NCBI GenBank assembly: GCA_031257075.1
Contig: JAIRPM010000148.1
Coordinates: 1 to 6,383 of the forward strand
DNA length: 6,383 nt
From: Spirochaetaceae bacterium
Lineage (GTDB): Bacteria > Spirochaetota > Spirochaetia > Treponematales > Breznakiellaceae
Direction: 5' to 3'
Shown here: positions 1 through 5,373 of the stretch, piece after piece
Layout of the letters: each line of letters begins with the position of its first letter
Numbering within the stretch: position 1 is the first letter of the stretch
The notes under the pieces: model-generated
Told to the model about the DNA's origin: nothing
Seen by the model: only the letters and a program-made list of their open reading frames with translations
The model's database searches: none
Position numbers and translations under genes: made by a program

Positions 1-114
1 GTGGAAACAGGGCAGCCCCAGCCTTTATCGCCCTCCGAAGCGTTGCGTAAACTCAACAAGGTCAAACGGGCATTTGATGATTCGTTTAACAAAATCCTGA
101 ATTCGGTTGTGTAA
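1..114 (+). CDS. 3' end of an unidentified protein gene (partial)
   Basis: Frame 1 is open from the first base to a TAA at 112-114 and gives 37 C-terminal residues. The tail is hydrophilic, with a Lys/Arg-rich segment (ALRKLNKVKRAFDD) that looks helical and then a short hydrophobic end (ILNSVV). The first codon is GTG, but without upstream sequence it cannot be called a start; the gene most likely begins outside the window. I do not recognise the family. The pattern of a basic helix, then FDD, then ILN faintly recalls the C-terminal end of FAD-linked oxidases, but the usual NPGK ending is absent and I do not rely on it. It lies on the same strand as hydF, 116 bp upstream, with a possible terminator between them, so co-transcription is uncertain. 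Confidence 0.5.
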   Translation: METGQPQPLSPSEALRKLNKVKRAFDDSFNKILNSVV

Positions 115-126
115 GGCACGGCGCAT

Positions 127-150
127 AGGGCGCAAAGCCTTAGGCGCTCT
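127..150 (+). terminator. Weak hairpin after the first gene, possible terminator
   Basis: AGGGCGC at 127-133 can pair with GCGCTCT at 144-150 (seven pairs including one G-U) around a 10-nt loop, 12 nt after the stop of the partial gene. An alternative pairing, CAAAG with CTTTG, overlaps it. The T tract is very short (TCTTT with the stem end), so intrinsic termination would be inefficient. The position between two genes supports the call; the weak tail weakens it. Confidence 0.3.
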
Positions 151-179
151 TTGACCGCGAAAAAGACAAATGCTTTTAC
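151..179 (+). promoter_or_regulatory. Candidate upstream sigma-70 promoter for hydF
   Basis: TTGACC (151-156, five of six to the -35 consensus) is followed by 17 nt and then TTTTAC (174-179, three of six to the -10), with TG at 171-172 giving an extended -10 arrangement. Transcription would start near 186 and leave a leader of about 45 nt on hydF. The -35 is good and the -10 is poor. It competes with the closer candidate at 215-223, and its -35 overlaps the end of the candidate terminator hairpin. Confidence 0.3.
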
Positions 180-214
180 CCTGTTCATACATACTGCAAA
201 ATTCCGCATTTTAT

Positions 215-223
215 TGTTACTAT
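215..223 (+). promoter_or_regulatory. Extended -10 element immediately before hydF
   Basis: TGTTACTAT has the TGn extension plus TACTAT (four of six to TATAAT) at 218-223. Only seven nucleotides lie between the hexamer and the hydF ATG, so transcription would start at or next to the A of the start codon. No convincing -35 sits 17 nt upstream (TGCAAA, three of six). There is also no Shine-Dalgarno: the only purine run is GAG, two bases before ATG. This is therefore a candidate leaderless promoter. Confidence 0.35.
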
Positions 224-230
224 TTGAGAC

Positions 231-1469
231 ATGGGATTACATGAAACGCCGCAGGCAAACCGCGTACATATTGGTTTTTTTGGCCGGCGGAATGCGGGCA
301 AATCAAGCCTCCTTAACGCCGTAACCGGTCAGGATTTGGCGGTAGTAAGCGAGGTAAAAGGGACAACAACCGACCCTGTTTACAAGGCAATGGAATTGCT
401 GCCGCTTGGCCCGGTGCTTATCATCGACACACCCGGCATTGATGACGAAGGAGGCTTGGGCGAACTGCGCGTCCGTAAAGCGCGCCAAGTACTCAACAAA
501 ACAGATGTGGCCGTACTTGTCGTTGACGCGGCTGAAGAAGGAAGGAGCGCCGGTAATGATGGCCTTTTCCCGCCGGAACGGGAATTGACAGATATTTTCC
601 GCGCAAAAAATGTTCCCTTTATCATCGCTTGGAATAAAACCGACGCGCTCTCCGCTGAAAACCGGCCGCCGGCCGCATCGGTTTCCATAGCAGTGAGCGC
701 TAAAACCGGATTCAATATCAAAGAATTGAAAGAGCGTATCGCAACGCTTACCGTTACCGGAGATACCAAACTACGGATTGTAGGAGATTTGCTCCATCCG
801 TCAGACTTTGCCATACTTGTTACCCCGATTGACAAAGCCGCGCCAAAAGGGCGGCTTATACTGCCTCAACAGCAAACTATCCGCGATATTCTGGAAGCGG
901 ATGCCGCAGCGGTGGTCGTCAAAGAACACGAATTAAGGGATACGCTTCAAAACCTTGTGAAAAAACCCGCGCTGGTCATTACCGATAGTCAGGTTTTTGC
1001 AAAAGTTTCCGCCGATGTGCCGGCGGATGTGCCGCTTACTTCATTTTCGATACTCTTTGCCCGTTACAAAGGAACGCTGGAAACATCGGTGCGCGGTGTT
1101 TTGCCGTTGGATACGCTCAAAACCGGCGACCGCGTACTTGTTTGCGAGGGCTGCACCCATCACCGGCAATGCGATGACATAGGCACTGTAAAACTTCCCC
1201 GCTGGATAAAAAACTACACCGGTACAGAGCCGGAATTTTCTTTTTGTTCGGGCGGCGATTTCCCGGACGACCTTTCCGCGTACCGTATGGTGATTCACTG
1301 CGGCGGCTGCATGCTCAATGAACGTGAAATGAACTACCGCCAACGCTGCGCCGGCGACCAGCATATTCCTTTTACCAACTATGGGATAGTTATCGCCCAT
1401 ATACAGGGCATCCTGCGCCGCAGTATCGCGCTGTTCCCTTCTATTGTTTCTGTTTTAGAAAAAGAATGA
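231..1469 (+). CDS. hydF: [FeFe]-hydrogenase H-cluster maturation GTPase HydF
   Basis: HydF is the GTPase and scaffold that carries the 2Fe precursor of the H-cluster, built with the radical-SAM enzymes HydE and HydG, and delivers it to apo-HydA in the cytoplasm. The 412 residues match the family's length and its three domains. The N-terminal GTPase domain shows the P-loop GRRNAGKS (18-25), the G2 segment GTTTDP (44-49), DTPG (66-69), NKTD (135-138) and SAK (156-158). A middle dimerisation domain follows, with the family-typical APKGRLILPQ and ALVITDSQVF segments. The C-terminal cluster domain has EGCTH (C308, H310) and HCGGC (H356, C357, C360), the CxH...HCxxC iron-sulfur site. The ATG fits the family's usual short lead before the P-loop, although no ribosome site precedes it. 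No hydE, hydG or hydrogenase gene is in the window. Two further cysteines, C305 and C314, flank the first cluster motif. The gene converges on radA with 14 bp between stops. Confidence 0.96.
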   Translation: MGLHETPQANRVHIGFFGRRNAGKSSLLNAVTGQDLAVVSEVKGTTTDPVYKAMELLPLGPVLIIDTPGIDDEGGLGELRVRKARQVLNKTDVAVLVVDAAEEGRSAGNDGLFPPERELTDIFRAKNVPFIIAWNKTDALSAENRPPAASVSIAVSAKTGFNIKELKERIATLTVTGDTKLRIVGDLLHPSDFAILVTPIDKAAPKGRLILPQQQTIRDILEADAAAVVVKEHELRDTLQNLVKKPALVITDSQVFAKVSADVPADVPLTSFSILFARYKGTLETSVRGVLPLDTLKTGDRVLVCEGCTHHRQCDDIGTVKLPRWIKNYTGTEPEFSFCSGGDFPDDLSAYRMVIHCGGCMLNEREMNYRQRCAGDQHIPFTNYGIVIAHIQGILRRSIALFPSIVSVLEKE

Positions 1470-1483
1470 AACCGATGGTAAAG
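1470..1483. other. 14-bp convergent gap between hydF and radA, no clear terminator
   Basis: The stop codons of hydF and radA face each other across 14 bases with no G-C-rich hairpin and no T tract on either strand. A small A/T stem, TTTCT with AGAAA near 1447-1461 inside the hydF end, is too weak to count. Transcripts from both sides may run into each other's 3' ends, or ending may depend on Rho. Confidence 0.5.
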
Positions 1484-2842
1484 TTATGAGGCAAACAATG
1501 CCTTTATCGCCTCGCCTAGTGTTTTAGCCGCGTAAAAAGTGATTCCATTGGGGATAGAAATGTTTTCGGCGCGCGGCCCCGCAAAAAAATCAAAACCCAG
1601 TCCGGCGGCGGCTTTCAAACGCCCGTCAAGCCGTTTCACCGGCATAACTTCGGCGGCAAGGGTGAGTTCGCCGGAAACGGCGCTTCGCAGAGGGAGAGGA
1701 ATACCGGTTCGCGCTGAATAAAGAGCGGCAGCCAGCGCGAGGTCTAATCCGACTTCGTTAATACGTATGCCGCCGGCTACATTCACATAGATGTCTTGGT
1801 CGGAAAGCCGCAGCGCAAGGTTTTTTTCCAGCGTAGCCGCCACACGCGAAACGCGGGCGCCGTCAATTTTGTCCGAAAACACACGGCTTATGCCGCCTTT
1901 TGCCGGCACCGTGAGCGCCTGAATTTCCACAAGAAGGCAACGGCTGCCTTCCAGCACACTTGCGGTGGCGATACCCGGCGGCAGTTGGTTGTCACGGCGC
2001 ACCAAAAAAAGAAGCGAAGGGTCTTCTACCGGTAGCAAGCCTTTTTCACTCATAGTAAAGATGCCGATTTCATCAACCGAACCAAAGCGGTTTTTTGAAG
2101 CGCGCAGAAAACGGCTTTCGGCATCCGTTTGTTCAAAGTAAAGCACTGTGTCAACCATATGTTCCAGCGTTTTGGGGCCGGCAATAAGTCCGTCTTTGGT
2201 AATATGGGCAACCAGAAAGAGAGCCGCGTCATGGTCTTTCACCCAATTTATCAATTCAAATGAGCAGTACTTCATTTGGTTGATGGTACAGGGGGCTGAA
2301 CCTAAATCCGGCGAATAGAGCGTCTGCGCCGAATCGACAATAACAAGTATAGGATGAAGCGCATTGAGTACTGTTTCGATTTCCGGCAGAACGCCGGAAC
2401 AGAAGATTTCTATGTTGGTATAGTTGAGTTTGAGCCGGTCGGCGCGGAGTTTAATTTGCCCGGCGGATTCTTCGCCGGATATGTAGAGGATGCGGCCTTT
2501 GGCAGGTATAGCCGCTGCCGCTTGCAAGAGCAGTGTTGATTTGCCTATGCCCGGTTCGCCGCCAACAAGCGTTACCGACCGGCGCATAATGCCGCCGCCA
2601 AGCACACGGTCCAATTCTTCTATCCCGCTGGAAAGCCGTGTGGTATCTTCTACGCTTACGCGGGCAAGAGGAAAGGATTGGGGTATACGCCGTTCAGTTT
2701 TTGCCCCCCCAGAAATATGAGCAGCGGCAACTTCTTCCACAAGCGTGTTCCATTCACCGCAGGATGGGCAGCGTCCCAGCCATTTGGCTTCTTCATGTCC
2801 GCATGAGGAACAGCGAAAAATCAGCGCCTTTTGTTTTTTCAA
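1484..2842 (-). CDS. radA: DNA repair protein RadA (Sms), branch-migration ATPase
   Basis: RadA is a cytoplasmic RecA-like ATPase that helps process recombination intermediates and extend branches during repair. From the TTG at 2842 the protein has 452 residues, normal for the family. It opens with a four-cysteine zinc finger (C11, C14, C25, C28; CSSCG...CPSCG). The RecA-type core has Walker A GEPGIGKST (95-103), Walker B ILVIVDS ending near D170, and the RadA-specific KNRFG (250-254). The rest, about 265-452, is the inactive Lon-protease-like domain. I chose the TTG at 2842-2840 because GGAG lies five bases upstream and the protein then begins just before the zinc finger. An in-frame TTG at 2890 would add 16 residues encoded inside pepF, with no family support. 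The start overlaps the pepF stop as TTGA (2842-2839), so translation is probably coupled and the two genes are probably co-transcribed. The stop faces hydF with no clear terminator. Confidence 0.96.
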   Translation of the reverse strand: MKKQKALIFRCSSCGHEEAKWLGRCPSCGEWNTLVEEVAAAHISGGAKTERRIPQSFPLARVSVEDTTRLSSGIEELDRVLGGGIMRRSVTLVGGEPGIGKSTLLLQAAAAIPAKGRILYISGEESAGQIKLRADRLKLNYTNIEIFCSGVLPEIETVLNALHPILVIVDSAQTLYSPDLGSAPCTINQMKYCSFELINWVKDHDAALFLVAHITKDGLIAGPKTLEHMVDTVLYFEQTDAESRFLRASKNRFGSVDEIGIFTMSEKGLLPVEDPSLLFLVRRDNQLPPGIATASVLEGSRCLLVEIQALTVPAKGGISRVFSDKIDGARVSRVAATLEKNLALRLSDQDIYVNVAGGIRINEVGLDLALAAALYSARTGIPLPLRSAVSGELTLAAEVMPVKRLDGRLKAAAGLGFDFFAGPRAENISIPNGITFYAAKTLGEAIKALFAS

Positions 2843-2850
2843 CCCAACTC
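2839..2850 (-). promoter_or_regulatory. radA ribosome site and TTGA overlap with the pepF stop
   Basis: On the minus strand the bases read AGGAG, TTGGG, TTGA. The GGAG Shine-Dalgarno lies inside the last codons of pepF, five bases before the TTG start of radA, and the TGA of pepF shares three bases with that start. This arrangement decides the radA start and suggests translational coupling. It also shows that this organism does use Shine-Dalgarno sites, which makes their absence before hydF, pepF and thiN more notable. Confidence 0.75.
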
Positions 2851-4632
2851 CTGTTCCAGTTTTGCGACCAATTCGGCAAAAACGGCGCAAGCGGCTTGTA
2901 CAGGGGCTGGAGATGACATATCAACGCCGGCTATTTTGAGCGCGTCTATCGGAAAACGGGAACCGCCTGATTTAAGGAACTGAAAATAGCAGTCCTTTTC
3001 CTCAGCGCCGCCTTCAGCAACACGCTTAGCAAGAGCAAGGGATGCCGAAATTCCGGTCGCGTATTTATAGACATAAAAAGCACGGTAAAAATGAGGTATT
3101 CGCAGTCCTTCAAGGTCGCTTAATTCATCAAGATGCATACCGGCACCGAAATATTTTTCCAGCAAAAGGCGGTATTCGGAGCGAAGCGTATCAAGGGTAA
3201 GCGCTTCGCCCGATTCTTCAATGTCGTGCGCGCGTTTTTCGTACTCAGCAAACATAGTTTGGCGGTAGAGTGTCGCGAGTATGTCATCAATACGTTTGTT
3301 AATAATGTATACGCGGAATTCTTTTGAAGGCGCGTTTTTGAGCAAATGCCGGAAGAGCAATTCTTCATTAAAAGTGCTGGCAACTTCAGCTTCAAAAATA
3401 GTGTACGAATAATGCATAAACGGATTTGATTGGGCCGAATACCATGAATGCATTGAATGGCCGCCTTCATGCGCCAAAGTAAACAGGTCGCGCACCAAAT
3501 CTTCTTTGTAATTCATCAGAATGTACGGAATACTCGTATAACCGCCGGCGGAAAACGCTCCGCTCCGTTTGCCTTTGTTTTCATAGCGGTCTGCCCAGCG
3601 CCCCAAAAGCCCGCCGCGCAGCGTGTCAACATATTCCGCGCCAAGCGGCTGAAGCGCGTCCGCAATAAGGCTGACCGCTTCTTCCCAGTTGGTTTTCTTT
3701 TTTACATCACCGACAATGGGAACATAAACATCCCAGAGAGATAAAGTGTCAAGTTTAAGAATACGCCGTCGAAGGCTGTAATAGCGGTGAAGCGCCGGCA
3801 AATTCTGATTGACAACGGTTATCAGATTGTCGTAGACAGCGGGACTTACATCGTCGCCAAAGAGCGCCGCTTCCCGCGCCGAGCCAAAACCGCGCAGGCG
3901 GGCGGTTATCGCGTCTTGTTTTACTTGCCCCGCATAGAGGGTCGCAAGCGTCATTTTATGGGCGGAAAATTGTTTGTAAAAGGCTTTCCACGCCCTTTCA
4001 CGCAAGTTTCTGTCGTTCTTTTCCATAAATACATGCCATGTTGATTGAGTGAGCGGCATTTCGCCATCCGCTGTTTGAACAGTGCCAAAGTCAAAATCAA
4101 CATTGGTAAGTACCGAAAACGCGTCGCTTACCGTACCGGACGCTTCGTTTTGCAGAGCAATAACACGTTCTTCCTGTTCGGTCAAAATATGAGCCTTCCA
4201 GCGGAGGAGTTTAGATAGATAAACGCGGTATTCCGCAAGGCGGGCATCGTTTGCCATTGCCCGCATAACCGCATCCGGTATTGCTTGAATTTCCGGTGTT
4301 GCCCACGATGACAGGGCGCCGGCACGGGCGGCCAGTATCACAAAGCGCTGCGCCATAGCGCGGGCGGCGGTGTCGCCTTCATCTTCACAACACCGCAATT
4401 CAGCATAGTGCGAAAGGCGTTCTTCCAATATGCCAAAATCCCGCATAAAATCGAGATAGCATCCCAAATTTTCCGCGCTCTTCCCTAACGTTCCCTTGAA
4501 CGCGCTGATTTTACCGGTTTTTGTTTCATAATCCGCAAGGGCGTTTTCCCAAGCGGCATCGCTTGTAAATAGTTTTGACAAGTCCCAGCGGTTTTTTTCA
4601 TCCACTTCGGACCGTAACGGAATTGTACTCAT
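2839..4632 (-). CDS. pepF: Oligoendopeptidase F, M3-family zinc peptidase
   Basis: PepF is a cytoplasmic zinc metallopeptidase that cleaves short to medium oligopeptides, usually in peptide nutrition or protein turnover. The 597 residues equal the usual family length of about 600. The N-terminal third is the helical PepF domain, opening with the typical RSEVDEKNRWDLSKLF segment. The catalytic M3 domain carries HEGGH (388-392), whose two histidines bind zinc and whose E389 is the catalytic base, followed by IFEAEVAST, where E416 is the expected third zinc ligand. Near the C terminus, HFYRAFYVYKYATG is the conserved substrate-side tyrosine-rich segment. No signal peptide or membrane segment is seen. 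The ATG at 4632-4630 is the first good start, but it has no Shine-Dalgarno and sits six bases behind a TATACT. The gene is first of a two-gene unit with radA, a pairing with no obvious shared function. Confidence 0.95.
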   Translation of the reverse strand: MSTIPLRSEVDEKNRWDLSKLFTSDAAWENALADYETKTGKISAFKGTLGKSAENLGCYLDFMRDFGILEERLSHYAELRCCEDEGDTAARAMAQRFVILAARAGALSSWATPEIQAIPDAVMRAMANDARLAEYRVYLSKLLRWKAHILTEQEERVIALQNEASGTVSDAFSVLTNVDFDFGTVQTADGEMPLTQSTWHVFMEKNDRNLRERAWKAFYKQFSAHKMTLATLYAGQVKQDAITARLRGFGSAREAALFGDDVSPAVYDNLITVVNQNLPALHRYYSLRRRILKLDTLSLWDVYVPIVGDVKKKTNWEEAVSLIADALQPLGAEYVDTLRGGLLGRWADRYENKGKRSGAFSAGGYTSIPYILMNYKEDLVRDLFTLAHEGGHSMHSWYSAQSNPFMHYSYTIFEAEVASTFNEELLFRHLLKNAPSKEFRVYIINKRIDDILATLYRQTMFAEYEKRAHDIEESGEALTLDTLRSEYRLLLEKYFGAGMHLDELSDLEGLRIPHFYRAFYVYKYATGISASLALAKRVAEGGAEEKDCYFQFLKSGGSRFPIDALKIAGVDMSSPAPVQAACAVFAELVAKLEQELG

Positions 4633-4638
4633 AAGATA

Positions 4639-4666
4639 AGTATAGCGTAAAACCCGCGGTTGTTAT
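4639..4666 (-). promoter_or_regulatory. Candidate pepF-radA promoter with start at the ATG
   Basis: On the minus strand, TATACT (4644-4639, five of six to the -10 consensus) lies exactly six bases before the pepF ATG. ATAACA (4666-4661, four of six to TTGACA) lies 16 bases further upstream. The start point predicted from the -10 is the first base of the ATG, which would make the pepF transcript leaderless; no Shine-Dalgarno is present. The element overlaps the opposite-facing thiN promoter region. Confidence 0.45.
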
Positions 4667-4671
4667 ATACT
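4664..4671 (+). promoter_or_regulatory. Candidate thiN promoter -10 with start at the ATG
   Basis: TATACT (4666-4671) lies exactly six bases before the thiN ATG at 4678. An overlapping reading, TATATA at 4664-4669 with TG at 4661-4662, would form an extended -10 and place the start two bases earlier. No good -35 is visible at 16-18 bases. No Shine-Dalgarno lies before the ATG. This mirrors the pepF side of the same gap. Confidence 0.4.
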
Positions 4672-4677
4672 ACGCTT

Positions 4678-5373
4678 ATGTACGCTTTTCCGGAAAACCG
4701 GCGCGGCATTGATGTGATTTTCACCGGAGGAGAAGCGCCTCCTCCGCAGCGCTGCCGGGAGCTTGCCGAAGGCGCGGGGCGTATCATTGCCGCCGATTCC
4801 GGCCTTATCGCCTGCGAAGAAGCCGGTTTTACGCCTGATTTTGTTACCGGTGATATGGATTCGCTCGAAGAAGCCGGGCAGACGGGCAGGCTGCGCGGCT
4901 ATGAAGGCCGGGTATTCCGCCATCCTCGTGACAAAGACGAAACGGATACCGAACTGGCAATAGCGCTTGCGCGCCAACTCCGGCGGGAAGAGGGGGAGGA
5001 CGGACATGTCAGGCTTATAGGCGGCGGCGGCGGCAGGCTTGACCATCTTTTTGCGATACGTGAACTTTTTGAAAATGAAAGCCCGCCTCTAAGCTGGCAT
5101 ACTAAAAACGAAGATATGTATTGGATTGAAGCGGACGGAGAAAAGGCTGATTTTACCCTGCGAACACGGCACGGGGCGGTTATATCACTGCTGCCGCTTT
5201 CGAGCGCGCGTTTTGAGGGGAAGGGCTGGAAAATACGCAGCGGCGGGCTTAAATGGGAAACGGACAATGTCCGCTGGAAGCGCGGTTTCGTGGGAATTTG
5301 TAATGTATCTGAAAACGATACATTCACTCTTTTTGCGGAGTGTGGAAGATTTATGGTTATTGTCAATATATGA
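4678..5373 (+). CDS. thiN: Thiamine pyrophosphokinase
   Basis: This enzyme transfers pyrophosphate from ATP to thiamine to make thiamine diphosphate, the cofactor of pyruvate:ferredoxin oxidoreductase, transketolase and related enzymes. The 231-residue protein shows the family motifs in order. In the N-terminal catalytic domain these are AADSG (38-42), GDMDS (58-62), KDETDTEL (86-93) and GGGGGRLDH (115-123), the acidic residues being the magnesium and nucleotide site. In the smaller beta-rich thiamine-binding domain they are GGLKW (about 189-193) and GFVGICN (203-209), in place of the commoner GLKYPL and ISNE. I chose the ATG at 4678 over an in-frame TTG at 4660 because the latter starts inside the promoter-like sequence and adds only six weak residues. 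The stop overlaps the next gene's start as ATGA. A terminator-like hairpin lies inside the 3' end. No other thiamine gene and no TPP riboswitch is visible nearby; salvage of external thiamine is a plausible role. Confidence 0.88.
   Translation: MYAFPENRRGIDVIFTGGEAPPPQRCRELAEGAGRIIAADSGLIACEEAGFTPDFVTGDMDSLEEAGQTGRLRGYEGRVFRHPRDKDETDTELAIALARQLRREEGEDGHVRLIGGGGGRLDHLFAIRELFENESPPLSWHTKNEDMYWIEADGEKADFTLRTRHGAVISLLPLSSARFEGKGWKIRSGGLKWETDNVRWKRGFVGICNVSENDTFTLFAECGRFMVIVNI
5302..5334 (+). terminator. Perfect 8-bp inverted repeat plus T tract inside thiN
   Basis: AATGTATC (5302-5309) and GATACATT (5317-5324) form a perfect eight-pair stem around a seven-base loop. TTTTT follows at 5330-5334, within CTCTTTTT. 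It lies in the last 24 codons of thiN, about 35 bp before the next start codon. The stem has only two G-C pairs and the T tract begins five bases after it, so it may act as a partial terminator limiting read-through into the phosphoesterase gene, as a translation-modulating hairpin, or as a palindromic protein site. It could also be chance. Confidence 0.35.
5370..5373 (+). promoter_or_regulatory. ATGA stop/start overlap of thiN and the phosphoesterase
   Basis: The thiN TGA (5371-5373) shares two bases with the following ATG (5370-5372). No Shine-Dalgarno lies within the usual distance; GGAAG at 5343-5347 is more than 20 bases away. Reinitiation by ribosomes ending thiN is therefore the likely way the second gene is translated. 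Confidence 0.6.

Larger units (their letters stand above)
4633..4677. promoter_or_regulatory. 45-bp divergent promoter region with dyad symmetry
   Basis: The gap between the pepF and thiN start codons carries two inward-reading copies of AAGNNNAGTATA. One runs rightward from 4633 and the other is its reverse complement ending at 4676. Each places a -10 hexamer six bases from its ATG. Between them lies AACC-CGC-GGTT (4651-4661), containing the palindrome CCGCGG (4654-4659), centred near the middle of the gap. Two RNA polymerases could hardly bind at once in 45 bp, so the promoters probably compete or share an operator. The symmetry is seen; regulation is inferred. Confidence 0.45.

Noticed and set aside
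380..835. Minus-strand open frame of 151 codons opposite hydF
   Set aside because: It is antisense to the conserved GTPase domain, rich in serine and proline in the manner of shadow frames, with no recognisable motif.
1447..1461. A/T-rich stem TTTCT...AGAAA at the end of hydF as a terminator
   Set aside because: It has five weak pairs, no G-C core and no T tract after it on the plus strand; this is expected by chance in A/T-rich sequence.
2843..2890. Longer radA form starting at the in-frame TTG at 2890
   Set aside because: It adds 16 residues encoded within pepF that have no family counterpart, while the TTG at 2842 has a well-placed GGAG and starts just before the zinc finger.
3457..3744. 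Plus-strand open frame of 95 codons opposite pepF
   Set aside because: It lies fully antisense to the conserved catalytic region of pepF, has no ribosome site, and its residues look like a reverse-complement shadow.
4660..4677. Upstream TTG start for the thiamine pyrophosphokinase
   Set aside because: It lies inside the promoter-like sequence, has no ribosome site, and adds six residues without similarity to the family.
4633..4677. A TPP riboswitch upstream of the thiamine gene
   Set aside because: The gap is 45 bp, far too short for the THI element, and the conserved CTGAGA-type core is not present.
5340..5369. Upstream GTG start for the phosphoesterase
   Set aside because: The fold starts directly with MKILCVSD at the ATG at 5370, and the extension would sit wholly within thiN.
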